Notes: generated from the letters alone by a model not told the origin. A DNA stretch of 64,000 nucleotides from an uncultured Clostridia bacterium (GCA_934757825.1 CAKVLP010000001.1:1-64000), one strand, 5' to 3'; counted from the stretch's first letter, positions 22,940-31,485 are shown. Program-made: numbers and translations.

Positions 22940-24331
22940 ATGGCTTGCGTTAGAAAGAAAAAGCTAAATGACGGATCAATATCATATAGAATACAAGTAA
23001 AAGCAAAAGATCTAAGAACTGGACAATTTGTGGCGAAATCAATGTGTTGGAGAAAACCAAACGAATTAACCGAAATTCAAGCCAAGAAGGAGTTGCAAAG
23101 AGTTTGCTTGGACTTTGAAGATAAATTCAAAAAGCAACTAAACGGTATGCTTGCAGTAGATAACGACATAACTTTTATAGATTATGCCAATAAGTGGCTA
23201 GAAAAGATTAAAAACACTAGATCGTTAAACTACTACATAAAAGGCAGAGACAATATTAGAAAGTTTGAGGCATACTTTGGAAATATTAAACTCAACCAAA
23301 TAACACCAGTCATGGTGCAAGGTTTCCTAGATGAAATGATGGCAAAGAAATATGAACAAAGATATGCAATCCTCAAACGAGATTTAACTCAGTATCTAAA
23401 ATCTCACTGCATAAAACTGGTTGATGCTACTAGAAATAGTGGCATCTCCAGATCAATCTATTATTCAGCTACAGTCGGCAACGGTATAAGAATTGATAGC
23501 GCCAAAACAATATGTAGTGCACTCAACTTAAACTTTGATGAGTGGTTTGATGTTAAAGTAATTAGTCGTCCATACGCAAAAGAAACTATACTAAAACTTA
23601 AGCGAACATTGGCAACAATTCTAGCCGATGCAAAAAGACAAAGATTGGTTGAGCACAACTTTGCATCTCGTGATTACATAGCGCCAATTCAAGGACACAA
23701 AAAAGAAGTTAAGATTCTTAACGACAAAGAAGCAAAGCAACTAGCTGGGTATCTAGATAAACTAGATAACCCAAGATGGAAAATTGCCTTGCTGATAGCA
23801 CTCTTTATGGGAATAAGACGTGGCGAACTTGCTGGCCTTGAATGGAAAGATATAGACTTCGAAAACAAAACAATGACGATAGCAAGATCTGTTCAAGATA
23901 TAGTTGGATTTGGAATTATCACCAAAGAACCCAAAACAGAAAACTCAAAACGCACGATCTCAATGCCAGATAAATTGATTGAATACTTACACGAGTATGA
24001 AACTTGGTGGCAAAATCAAAAGAAGTATCTTGGGGATAGACTTGGCGACACAGATAGACTGTTCTGCACAGAAGACGGCAAAGATATCTGCCCAGGACTG
24101 CTACGAGTATGGCTCCAAAAATCTCTTGCACGAGCAGGACTTCCAATCGTTACACTTCACTCACTTCGCCATACAAACATAACATTGCAATTGATGGCAG
24201 GTGTAGATATGAAAACGGTATCAGCCAGAGCTGGTCACAGCAAAGCCTCAACCACCAGCGACTTCTATAGCCACTTCTTGAAGAACAGCGACATTCATGC
24301 AAGCGAGATAATAAATAAAATATTTGAATAA
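22940..24331 (+). CDS. int: Tyrosine site-specific integrase with inserted HTH
   Basis: 463 residues. An N-terminal arm-binding domain (1-60) is followed by a SAM-like core-binding domain (75-235) and a catalytic domain (255-463). The catalytic set is complete: R293 (GIRRGE), K329 (ITKEPKT), H407 and R410 (HSLRH), H433 (RAGH), Y443 (DFYSHF). Residues 143-206 are an extra segment resembling an XRE-type HTH (TQYLKSHCIKLVDATRNSGI, then SRSIYYSATVGNG and AKTICSALNLN) inserted within the core-binding domain. It should catalyse recombination at the tRNA-Arg anticodon loop. AAGGAG precedes the ATG. Confidence 0.92.
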   Translation: MACVRKKKLNDGSISYRIQVKAKDLRTGQFVAKSMCWRKPNELTEIQAKKELQRVCLDFEDKFKKQLNGMLAVDNDITFIDYANKWLEKIKNTRSLNYYIKGRDNIRKFEAYFGNIKLNQITPVMVQGFLDEMMAKKYEQRYAILKRDLTQYLKSHCIKLVDATRNSGISRSIYYSATVGNGIRIDSAKTICSALNLNFDEWFDVKVISRPYAKETILKLKRTLATILADAKRQRLVEHNFASRDYIAPIQGHKKEVKILNDKEAKQLAGYLDKLDNPRWKIALLIALFMGIRRGELAGLEWKDIDFENKTMTIARSVQDIVGFGIITKEPKTENSKRTISMPDKLIEYLHEYETWWQNQKKYLGDRLGDTDRLFCTEDGKDICPGLLRVWLQKSLARAGLPIVTLHSLRHTNITLQLMAGVDMKTVSARAGHSKASTTSDFYSHFLKNSDIHASEIINKIFE

Positions 24332-24364
24332 ATAACAAAAACAAATACTATTTTGAATAAAATA

Positions 24365-24373
24365 TGTTATAAT
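24365..24373 (+). promoter_or_regulatory. Extended -10 promoter of the methyltransferase-GHKL pair
   Basis: TGTTATAAT, 33 bp before the ATG at 24406, in the gap after the integrase; no good -35 box. Confidence 0.45.
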
Positions 24374-24405
24374 GTATTTAAATTAATTTATATAAATGAG
24401 GAAAT

Positions 24406-25383
24406 ATGATAAATATTAAACATAAAAAACTTAAGGGCTATAAGTTTATAGATTTATTTTGTGGTATTGGTGGATTTAATTTAGCCCTCACATCTTATGG
24501 TGCAAAGTGTGTTTTTGCCTCCGATATAGATAAACAAGCAATTGATACATATCAAAAAAACTTTAATATAAAAGTTTCTGGGGATATAACTCAGATTGAA
24601 CCTAAGGATATTCCAGATCATGATATAATTTGTGCCGGGTTTCCTTGTCAAAGCTTCAGTATATCGGGCAAAAAAAAAGGGTTAGATGATCCTAGGGGGC
24701 AATTGTATAAAAATGTTGTAAATATTGCAATGTACCATAAACCTAAACTAATACTGTTGGAAAATGTAAAAAATTTAGAGACACACAATGATGGTAAGAC
24801 ATTAAAGCAAATAGAAAATGATTTTAAAAACATTGGATATAAAATCTATAGCAAAGTTTTAAATGCATCAGATTATGGAATACCACAAGCTAGAAAACGC
24901 ATTTATTTTGTGGCATTTAGGAATGATTTAGAAATTAACAATTTTCAATTTCCAAATAAAACCAATAAAATAACTGAATTAAATTCGGTATTGGAAAATG
25001 ATAACACTAACAAATTTGTTGTAAACAGAAAAGATATTAATGTTTATGATAACAAAGTTCAAATAAAAATCAACTCATTAAATAGAATTGGAGAGATTGG
25101 CAAAGGGAGACAAGGAGAAAGGATCTATTCTCCTCTTGGACACGCTATAACTCTTTCTTCCCAAGGTGGCGGAATTGGCGGAAAAACTGGAATGTATCTA
25201 ATCAATAATGTAGTACGAAAATTAACGCCGCGAGAGTGTGCGAGGTTAATGGGGTTCCCTGATACTTTCATTCTTGCTGATGAAATAAATACTTGTTATT
25301 GTCAATTTGGCAACAGTGTTGTCGTTGACGTACTGCAATATATTATTGAACAAATTCTAAAAGAAATAAAAGGAGAATTATAA
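24406..25383 (+). CDS. DNA (cytosine-5) methyltransferase
   Basis: A 325-residue C5 methyltransferase that transfers a methyl group from AdoMet to cytosine. Motif I DLFCGIGGF (16-24), motif IV GFPCQSFS with catalytic C81, motif VI LLENVKNL near 118, motif VIII-like QARKRIYFV and motif X QFGNSVVVDV near the C-terminus are all present. The target-recognition region between VIII and X is short. The stop is directly followed by the GHKL ATPase-nuclease gene, which makes it the protective partner of that enzyme. Recognition site unknown. Confidence 0.93.
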   Translation: MINIKHKKLKGYKFIDLFCGIGGFNLALTSYGAKCVFASDIDKQAIDTYQKNFNIKVSGDITQIEPKDIPDHDIICAGFPCQSFSISGKKKGLDDPRGQLYKNVVNIAMYHKPKLILLENVKNLETHNDGKTLKQIENDFKNIGYKIYSKVLNASDYGIPQARKRIYFVAFRNDLEINNFQFPNKTNKITELNSVLENDNTNKFVVNRKDINVYDNKVQIKINSLNRIGEIGKGRQGERIYSPLGHAITLSSQGGGIGGKTGMYLINNVVRKLTPRECARLMGFPDTFILADEINTCYCQFGNSVVVDVLQYIIEQILKEIKGEL

Positions 25384-27387
25384 ATGCAAGATTCAAAAGA
25401 ACATTTAACGAATTTGGAGTTTCAAATTGCTTTTGGTGCGGTTAGACATTTTGGTAGGAATTTATATACAACTAATCCTCCAGCTATTGCCGAATTGGTG
25501 GCTAACTCATGGGATGCTTATGCAAAAAAATGTGACTTATGTTACACAAATAAATCATTAATAATTGTTGATAATGGCATAGGAATGAATGATGAAGAAT
25601 TTCAAAACAGGTATGCTACATCAGGAAAAGCAAAAGATACTAATATAAGAAAGCCAAATGATATGCAGACAAGGCCATACATGGGGAAAAAAGGTATTGG
25701 AAAATTTTCTGCATTTAGTCTCGCAGATGAGTATATTCTGTATACAAAAAGTAATACAGATGAATCTTGGAAAAAGATCATATTAAATAAGTATTTGCTA
25801 GAAACAGATGAAGCTAAGGTTAATATCCCTGTTGAGTATGTTGACTCATTAGATGATATACATCAAGAATTTGAATATGATTTCGATGATATTGCTACAG
25901 GTACCATAATATATTTCCCAAAATTAAAAAGAGAAATAACAAAATCAACGTTGGATTCTTTAAGTAAATTACTATCTCAAAGATTTTCTATAACCACAAT
26001 ATTAAATGATGGCAAATTTGAAGTAAGCATATTCAATGATAATACGAGGATAAATATTGATTTTTCAAAGCACTTTTTTTATGAAAAAATAGAAAATGTT
26101 CATTATTTTGGGTTAGAAAAAAATTGGGTAAAAGCTATTTTCCCAAATGCTCCAGATAAATATTTGGTAAAAGAAGATGATTTTTCTAAAAATATTTCGG
26201 GTTGGATCGCTTCTGTTGAAATTCCTGCTGATTTGAAAGTTTCAGATGAAGTTGCAATCCGTGGAATAAGCATTTATGTTAATGGAAAGCTAGTGGATGA
26301 AGATATATTAAGAAATTCAAAGAAGGATAGAATAGCTGATGCTTATATTATTGGAGAAGTTAATGCAAATTACATTGCTGATTTAGACGAGGATGTGGTA
26401 TTAAGTAGTAGAGAGGGGTTATTTTTAGATGCTCCCGAAGTATGTGAATTAAAAGATTATTTAGAAAACATTAAAAAGAACATCGTTGCCTCTTGGGATG
26501 ATATGCGTGCAGACAGAGACTTATCAAAACAAGAATATATTGCACGAATTATAGAAAAACCTGAAAATAAAAAATATTATGAGAGATTAAATGAACCATC
26601 GCGGAAAAGATTTAATAAATACGCACAGAGACTTTTTGACCAACCAGGAATTAATATTGAAAAACAGGAAAGGCTCGCAGACTTACTGTTTTCAGCCTTA
26701 ATTCAAATAGTAAACAATGAAGAATTCCAAAAATTACTTGAACAAGAATCTGTTGATGATCAGAAATTAGTAGATTATATTTCAACAATATTTAATCTAA
26801 ATGAGCTAAATCATTCTTTACGATTAAGAGATAGCGTCAAAGGAAAACTTGCTGTAATTTCTAAACTTAAAGAGTTTATGGTAAAAGAAGAAGTTGAAAG
26901 TGCATTTGAAGAACTATTAGCAAAGAATCCATGGTTAATTAATCCACATTGGGAAAATCATAAAACGATTTACACACAACAATGGTATGAATATTTAGGA
27001 ATAAATAATTCAGATCCAGAAAAATTAAGAACTGATATTATCTTAGAAGTATCGGATGAAAGGTTGCCAATAATCGTTGAATTAAAAAGAGAAAAGAAAA
27101 CACAGTATTCTGCTCCAGATGCTGTTGATGCTCAAAACCAAATTTTTAAATACAGAAGAGCAATATGCAAAAAAATTCAAGAAACTGAAGGTAAAACTTA
27201 TGAGCCTAATGACATAAAAGCATATTTTATTTGCGGAACCCAGGCTATACAAAAATTACGTGACAATACTTCAGATTTATCTCTTTTGGAAACTAATCAT
27301 ATCAATGTAATGAGTTATGAAACAATGATATCTACAGCCAAACGCATTCTTGAAGTTATGTTTGAAACAGATTTGGAAAATATATGA
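25384..27387 (+). CDS. GHKL ATPase fused to PD-(D/E)xK-like nuclease domain
   Basis: 667 residues. The N-terminal 200 residues hold a GHKL (Hsp90/MutL-type) ATPase: N box AIAELVANSWDAYA near 33-46, DNGIGM, and the G2 lid GKKGIGKFSAF. A middle helical and S5-like region follows. From about residue 505 (FEELLAKNPWLINPHW) the C-terminal domain has TDIILEVSDERLPIIVELKR, consistent with a D...ExK nuclease core. Such proteins, paired with methylases, were described among MutL-like GHKL ATPases of restriction systems related to MORC. The ATG follows directly after the methyltransferase stop, with AAAGGAG inside that gene. It is probably the restriction component; activity is not proven. Confidence 0.75.
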   Translation: MQDSKEHLTNLEFQIAFGAVRHFGRNLYTTNPPAIAELVANSWDAYAKKCDLCYTNKSLIIVDNGIGMNDEEFQNRYATSGKAKDTNIRKPNDMQTRPYMGKKGIGKFSAFSLADEYILYTKSNTDESWKKIILNKYLLETDEAKVNIPVEYVDSLDDIHQEFEYDFDDIATGTIIYFPKLKREITKSTLDSLSKLLSQRFSITTILNDGKFEVSIFNDNTRINIDFSKHFFYEKIENVHYFGLEKNWVKAIFPNAPDKYLVKEDDFSKNISGWIASVEIPADLKVSDEVAIRGISIYVNGKLVDEDILRNSKKDRIADAYIIGEVNANYIADLDEDVVLSSREGLFLDAPEVCELKDYLENIKKNIVASWDDMRADRDLSKQEYIARIIEKPENKKYYERLNEPSRKRFNKYAQRLFDQPGINIEKQERLADLLFSALIQIVNNEEFQKLLEQESVDDQKLVDYISTIFNLNELNHSLRLRDSVKGKLAVISKLKEFMVKEEVESAFEELLAKNPWLINPHWENHKTIYTQQWYEYLGINNSDPEKLRTDIILEVSDERLPIIVELKREKKTQYSAPDAVDAQNQIFKYRRAICKKIQETEGKTYEPNDIKAYFICGTQAIQKLRDNTSDLSLLETNHINVMSYETMISTAKRILEVMFETDLENI

Positions 27388-27390
27388 TTT

Positions 27391-27420
27391 AAAAAGACGC
27401 CGTAAAATAGCGTCTTTTTT
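27391..27420 (+). terminator. Terminator after the GHKL gene
   Basis: AAAGACGC/GCGTCTTTTTT hairpin with a nine-base loop. Confidence 0.8.
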
Positions 27421-27430
27421 CTTTAGAAAT

Positions 27431-27507
27431 TGGTGTGAATAGGCAGATTTGAACTGCCGACCTATCGCTTAGGAGGCGATTGCTCTATCCAGCTGAGCTA
27501 TATCCAC
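27431..27507 (-). tRNA. tRNA-Arg(CCT), element-restored copy
   Basis: A 77-nt complete cloverleaf: acceptor GTGGATA/TATTCAC, anticodon arm ATCGC-CTCCTAA-GCGAT (CCT), T arm GGCAG-TTCAAAT-CTGCC, encoded CCA. Its anticodon loop is the right core of the element (27468-27475). It is the only intact tRNA-Arg(CCT) in the window. Confidence 0.93.
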
Positions 27508-27531
27508 ATATTGAGGTTTTCGTTGTGGTCG

Positions 27532-27549
27532 GGTGAACTTTTGGTGAAC
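27532..27549. promoter_or_regulatory. Probable arm-type integrase sites, right end
   Basis: GGTGAAC at 27532-27538 and 27543-27549, 11 bp apart, 57 bp from the core. The older unit has GGTGCAT/GGTGCAA at 27697 and 27708, again 11 bp apart and 56 bp from its core. Confidence 0.55.
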
Positions 27550-27633
27550 TTTGGTTTTGTGTGATTTTTGATTATCTGCGAATTGTCAGTATTTTAGGAG
27601 TGTTTAGAGGTTTTAATTTTGTCCAAGTCGATA

Positions 27634-27668
<35 letters not shown>

Positions 27669-27798
27669 GCTGCATATTAAGCTTTTTAGTAGTTTTGGTG
27701 CATTTTGGGTGCAAATTGTGGTTGAGTTGATTTTGTGTGATTGAGAAATATCCGTGTTTTAGGGGTATTTGGCGATTTTTATTTTGTCCAAGTCGATA

Positions 27799-27838
27799 CT
27801 TAGGAGGCGAACCCTCTATCCAACTGAGGTACACCCAC
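27799..27838 (-). pseudogene. 5' half of the ancestral tRNA-Arg(CCT)
   Basis: Acceptor GTGGGTG, D arm CCTC/GAGG, anticodon 5' arm TTCGC and loop CTCCTAAG. It matches the 3' half at 9747-9791. It keeps the original promoter just upstream. Confidence 0.85.
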
Positions 27839-27852
27839 ATATTCATTTTTAA

Positions 27853-27881
27853 AGTGTAGCACAAATTGAAAAAATAAACAA
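27853..27881 (-). promoter_or_regulatory. Promoter of the ancestral tRNA-Arg gene
   Basis: On the minus strand TTGTTT (27881-27876), 17 bp, TACACT (27858-27853) with an extended TG. It would transcribe through the tandem 5' halves into the intact tRNA-Arg. Confidence 0.65.
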
Positions 27882-27912
27882 CAAATGAAGCAGACTTTTT
27901 ACACAAGTCAAC

Positions 27913-27975
27913 TCATAATTTTGAAGCAACAAAAATTGCCATAATCACTATAAATATAAAAACCTCTCCACCCAT
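27913..27975 (-). CDS. 20-residue hydrophobic membrane peptide
   Basis: The frame reads MGGEVFIFIVIMAIFVASKL and then TGA. AGGAG stands 9-10 bases ahead of the ATG and a near-consensus promoter (TTCACA, 17 bp, TATACT) lies 30 bp further upstream, which makes translation credible despite the length. The whole peptide is one membrane span with an acidic start and a basic end. It could be a small membrane regulator or a type I toxin-like peptide; no antisense RNA is evident. Family not recognised. Confidence 0.5.
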   Translation of the reverse strand: MGGEVFIFIVIMAIFVASKL

Positions 27976-28005
27976 TGTTACATCTCCTGTTATCTTTGCA
28001 AAGCT

Positions 28006-28034
28006 AGTATATCATATATTTGTTTGATTGTGAA
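28006..28034 (-). promoter_or_regulatory. Promoter of the 20-residue peptide gene
   Basis: Minus strand TTCACA (28034-28029), 17-bp spacer, TATACT (28011-28006). Confidence 0.6.
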
Positions 28035-28126
28035 TACCTCATTTTATTTTTTTATAAGATATGGCTTGCAATTCATTTTGTAAAATTATAAAATATATTT
28101 AAGATTTTAGATAAGGAAATTTCACA

Positions 28127-29515
28127 ATGAATTTACCACAAAATTTTTTAGAACGAATGGAGAAAATGCTAGGTCCTGACTACACTGCATTTTTAGATTC
28201 GTACAGTTTAGAAAACCACCAAGGACTAAGACTCAATCCGCTTAAAAATACTCGCGACTTGTTTACAAGTCTACTCCCTATCCCTTGGGCAAAATATGGA
28301 TATTACTTTCCCGAAGAGTTACGCCCAGGCAAAAGCGTCAATCACGATTTAGGGCTTTATTATATTCAAGAGCCAAGCGCAATGAGCGTCGCCGAGTTTG
28401 CCGACCCAAAACCAGTCGAGATTGTTCTAGACCTATGCGCTGCTCCCGGCGGAAAGAGCACTCAACTTTCCAGCCTTATGGAAAACAAAGGGCTACTTAT
28501 CTCAAACGAGATTATTCCAAAACGTGCAGTCGTGCTTGCCGACAACATTTCACGGTTGGGAATCACAAACACAGTTGTGCTTAACGAAACTCCTGAAAAT
28601 ATTGCAAAGCGTTTTGAAAACTTTTTTGACAAAGTAATAGTAGACGCACCCTGTTCTGGGGAAGGAATGTTTAGAAAAAATCCCGAAGCAATTTCCGAAT
28701 GGAGCGAGGAAAATGTTAAGATGTGCGCAACTCGTCAACTTGACATCTTAAACACTATTAAATCCGCTTTAAAAGACGGCGGAATTCTCGTATACTCCAC
28801 CTGCACATTTTCGCCAGAAGAAGACGAACAAGTTGTGGAAAAGTTTTTAGAACAAAATCCCGAGTTTTCTCTACTTGACCTTAACCACACACATTTTTCC
28901 AAAGGGCTAAAATCCAACACCATAAGTGGGCTAAGCGACATTGAAAAGACCGTAAGGATTTTCCCTCACTTGGCAGACGGCGAGGGTCATTTTGTCGCAA
29001 AAATGCAAAAACACACCACAGAGGAAAGTGAGCCAACTAGCATAAAGCCTTTAAAGTCCAACATCGGCAAATCAAACAAGCAGATTATCGAAAAGTTTTT
29101 ATCCTCAACACAAATCACATTGACAGACGGAATTATGCTCGATTTTAACAATCACATCTATCTAGCGCCACCAGCGACGCCAAATCTTGACGGATTAAAG
29201 ATACAAATGGCTGGACTTTATTTAGGCGAAATCGACAAAAACAAGAACTTTACACCTAGTCACAATCTCGCCCTTGCACTAAAACCAGTAACTTCACTAT
29301 CCGATAAAAACATCTACAATCAACCGCTTACCACAAAGACAATATCACTCACAGACAAAGAGTTTTCAGGCTATATCGCCGGCGTAGCCCTTTCCACGAG
29401 TTCTGACACAACTGGTTGGACTCTTCTAACCCATAACAACAACCCTATCGGCTGGGGAAAAGTTTCAAACGGTCAAATAAAAAACCACTATCCTAAATAT
29501 TTAAGAAGAAAATAA
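28127..29515 (+). CDS. rsmF: RsmF/YebU-type 16S rRNA (cytosine-C5) methyltransferase
   Basis: A 462-residue NOL1/NOP2/Sun-family RNA methyltransferase. The N-terminal recognition part is followed by the AdoMet motif DLCAAPGGKSTQLSSLM (about 105-121), DAPCSGEGMFRK with the first catalytic Cys (about 175), and YSTCTFSPEEDE with the second (about 225). The C-terminal 160 residues match the RsmF extension ending in a PUA-like part (TGWTLLTHNNNPIGWGKV). It would methylate cytosine in small-subunit rRNA. It is the first chromosomal gene right of the element. A gene remnant continues in the same frame directly after its stop. Confidence 0.88.
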   Translation: MNLPQNFLERMEKMLGPDYTAFLDSYSLENHQGLRLNPLKNTRDLFTSLLPIPWAKYGYYFPEELRPGKSVNHDLGLYYIQEPSAMSVAEFADPKPVEIVLDLCAAPGGKSTQLSSLMENKGLLISNEIIPKRAVVLADNISRLGITNTVVLNETPENIAKRFENFFDKVIVDAPCSGEGMFRKNPEAISEWSEENVKMCATRQLDILNTIKSALKDGGILVYSTCTFSPEEDEQVVEKFLEQNPEFSLLDLNHTHFSKGLKSNTISGLSDIEKTVRIFPHLADGEGHFVAKMQKHTTEESEPTSIKPLKSNIGKSNKQIIEKFLSSTQITLTDGIMLDFNNHIYLAPPATPNLDGLKIQMAGLYLGEIDKNKNFTPSHNLALALKPVTSLSDKNIYNQPLTTKTISLTDKEFSGYIAGVALSTSSDTTGWTLLTHNNNPIGWGKVSNGQIKNHYPKYLRRK

Positions 29516-29713
29516 AAGATCGCATCAAGACTTTTAAAAACTTTGGTCTCAACCGCCAAAATTGAATACAATATTAAATGTGTAAACGGAACAACTTATC
29601 ACGGAGAAAACGGAATGCCCTATTCTTGGTATGAAAGAATCGGGTTTAAAAAAATCGAAGATTTATTCTTAATTGAAGCCGATCCAAACGAAATACTTAA
29701 ACACATCAACTAA
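29516..29713 (+). pseudogene. GNAT acetyltransferase remnant (C-terminal 65 residues)
   Basis: The frame directly after the rsmF stop codon reads without interruption to TAA at 29713 and encodes a recognisable GNAT C-terminus (ENGMPYSWYERIGFKKIEDL). There is no start codon or ribosome binding site for a full domain and no acetyl-CoA motif, so it is the tail of a deleted gene, or would be a readthrough extension of rsmF. Confidence 0.6.
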
Positions 29714-29724
29714 GGAGCAGTTAT

Positions 29725-30384
29725 ATGATAATAAAATCCACAGATGTATGGACAGAACAATATCCAAATCATTACGAGTGTTTAAATGGCGCATTTATTG
29801 ACGGAATTGAAAACAACTCTATCCCCTTCGATAGATATAAGGTTATTTTAAACTGCAACTGCATTATAAGTTCAAACAGCCCAGAAATAATAGTTGGAAA
29901 CAAACATAATGCCATCGTATTTTATAAAAACAACCAAGTAGTTAGACTTGCGGTTTTGACAAACAAAACAGACGTTTTCTCTTGCCTAGAAAACGCATTA
30001 AATCAAAAATATGAGAGCATAAAACTAAAAGACTTATTTGCAATTAAAAACATATCACAAGAAGTAATTGATATGAAAGAAACGCCGATTTTCAACAAAT
30101 GCAACAATGTGCAAGAAATGGATATAGGTTCGTGCGATAGAATATCACTACTTAATTGTATGTTAAACGGCGATTACACCGAGAGCAAAACAACATTCGG
30201 TAATTATGATTGCAATGAGTACGATTTCTATCCAGACATTGATATTACTTATGCCTTAAAGACCAACAAAGAAGTTTTTGTAATACCGCACAAAGGCGCA
30301 TTTATAAACAAGACAAAAACAAGAGCCATAATTATTCAATCAAATGGTTCAATAAGTCTAGAAAAATTAGAAATAAAACATTAG
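29725..30384 (+). CDS. Unknown cytoplasmic protein, 219 residues
   Basis: No family recognised. No signal peptide or membrane span. Strand-rich first third (YKVILNCNCIISSNSPEIIV; NAIVFYKNNQVVRLAVL) and last third (FVIPHKGAFINKTKTRAIII), with a helical, acidic middle. AAGGAG stands ahead of the ATG, 11 bp after the acetyltransferase remnant. It ends in a clear terminator. Codon use and composition are similar to the chromosomal neighbours. Confidence 0.6.
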   Translation: MIIKSTDVWTEQYPNHYECLNGAFIDGIENNSIPFDRYKVILNCNCIISSNSPEIIVGNKHNAIVFYKNNQVVRLAVLTNKTDVFSCLENALNQKYESIKLKDLFAIKNISQEVIDMKETPIFNKCNNVQEMDIGSCDRISLLNCMLNGDYTESKTTFGNYDCNEYDFYPDIDITYALKTNKEVFVIPHKGAFINKTKTRAIIIQSNGSISLEKLEIKH

Positions 30385-30396
30385 CCGATACAAAAA

Positions 30397-30424
30397 AACA
30401 CTCAACCAGTTTTGAGTGTTTTTT
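30397..30424 (+). terminator. Terminator after the 29725 gene
   Basis: ACACTCAA/TTGAGTGT stem with six T. Confidence 0.8.
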
Positions 30425-30464
30425 GTGTGCCCACTTACAAATTAAAATCTATAATTTGCAAAAA

Positions 30465-31223
30465 TCATTCTGCGCGTTTATTGTCCTCTGTTAAATTTAC
30501 ATTACCGACAATCACATCGTACAATCCGTATTGCACCAGCAATTTAAACCTTATGACTTTTGAATTTTCATTCCATTCTACAAATTTAATTTCACCCTCA
30601 TCAATTTCATCAATATCGGTTGTGCAGATGTCGGCAATATAGCCATCATCTAACTGAATCTTTATTGTTTTCCCTTTAAGATTCGAAATATCTTCCACAA
30701 TTATGCCGTTATCATTTTCTGGTTCTGAGAGCAATTCGCCTTCAAAATATGCCAAATCAATATTAAACAGCAAGTCTTCGTAGTCCAAAGTATCTTCGTA
30801 GTCTTCTGGGCGTTCAGCGAGTTTTGTGCCCTCAATAGCAAAACCAAAATGATAACCTTTTATACCAATAAAATTCTTAACAAAGCCATATTTGCCTTTC
30901 GCCGAAAATCTTACGCCATCTTTCACAAAGTAAACCGAATTAGGCTCCGTATATTCATCATCTTTCACTGAATTGTATACTTTGAAAAGATCTTTATCAT
31001 ATTCTAAAATAGTGTTTTCCGACCTATCATTTTTAATCTTAATGGAATACGACACAATTTTATAAATCCCCCAAGGAATTACAAACATTAAGATAAGAAA
31101 AACATCAATTATTTTATTTTCATCATCAATAGCAAGACAAAAATAACACCATATTGTAAAAAAGAGTATACTAAAAATAAGAAGTCCAACCCAAAAGGTT
31201 AAGCATAATTTATTTCTCTTCAT
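30465..31223 (-). CDS. Membrane protein of unknown function
   Basis: 252 residues from the ATG at 31223 (GGAGAG upstream; an earlier in-frame ATG lacks a site). Two membrane spans at about 8-30 and 40-62, then a soluble acidic domain rich in Asp, Glu and Tyr (ERPEDYEDTLDYEDLLF), ending with a beta-rich part (KTIKIQLDDGYIADICTTD). I do not recognise it. It is convergent with the 29725 gene and monocistronic. Confidence 0.6.
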   Translation of the reverse strand: MKRNKLCLTFWVGLLIFSILFFTIWCYFCLAIDDENKIIDVFLILMFVIPWGIYKIVSYSIKIKNDRSENTILEYDKDLFKVYNSVKDDEYTEPNSVYFVKDGVRFSAKGKYGFVKNFIGIKGYHFGFAIEGTKLAERPEDYEDTLDYEDLLFNIDLAYFEGELLSEPENDNGIIVEDISNLKGKTIKIQLDDGYIADICTTDIDEIDEGEIKFVEWNENSKVIRFKLLVQYGLYDVIVGNVNLTEDNKRAE

Positions 31224-31287
31224 AAAACAACTCTCCACTTTTTTGTATTATAACACACTTTATCTTAAAGTCATATAAATTCTCACA

Positions 31288-31318
31288 AAAAAAAGCCCTT
31301 CTATTCGAAGGGTTTTTT
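31288..31318. terminator. Terminator of the tRNA cluster
   Basis: AAGCCCTTC/GAAGGGTT with long A and T runs either side, directly after the tRNA-Leu CCA end. Confidence 0.85.
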
Positions 31319-31400
31319 GGTGCGGGTGAGAGGACTTGAACCCCCATGGTTTCCCGTCAGATCCTAAGTCTGATGCGTCTGCCAATTTCGCCACACCCGC
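31318..31400 (-). tRNA. tRNA-Leu(TAG)
   Basis: 83 nt with CCA; acceptor GCGGGTG/CACCCGC, anticodon loop CTTAGGA (TAG), class II variable arm. Last gene of the cluster. Confidence 0.92.
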
Positions 31401-31403
31401 ACG

Positions 31404-31479
31404 TGGTGACCCATCCGCGATTCGAACGCGGGACAACATGATTAAAAGTCATGTGCTCTACCAACTGAGCTAATGGGCC
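31404..31479 (-). tRNA. tRNA-Lys(TTT)
   Basis: 76 nt with CCA; acceptor GGCCCAT/ATGGGTC (one G-U), anticodon loop CTTTTAA (TTT). Its 5' end is partly duplicated at 31642-31658. Confidence 0.93.
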
Positions 31480-31485
31480 ATATTT

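Larger units (their letters stand above)
9784..27475. mobile_element. Integrative element inserted in tRNA-Arg(CCT)
   Basis: Bounded by the core CTTAGGAG (anticodon loop of tRNA-Arg) at 9784-9791 and 27468-27475, about 17.7 kb apart; the identity extends to TCGCTTAGGAG. The element supplies its own right-end tRNA-Arg (27431-27507), restoring a working gene. Contents from left: HipBA-like pair, small unknown genes, helicase-nuclease, Type III restriction-modification, hairpin array and replication-type gene, excisionase-like gene, tyrosine integrase, C5 methyltransferase and GHKL ATPase-nuclease. Base composition is visibly more AT-rich than the flanks. No relaxase, secretion or capsid gene is seen, so transfer would need a helper. 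An integrative mobilizable element or a phage satellite are both possible. Confidence 0.88.

Noticed and set aside
9784..27475. Conjugative element (ICE)
   Set aside because: No relaxase, coupling protein or type IV secretion gene is present, so self-transfer is not supported.
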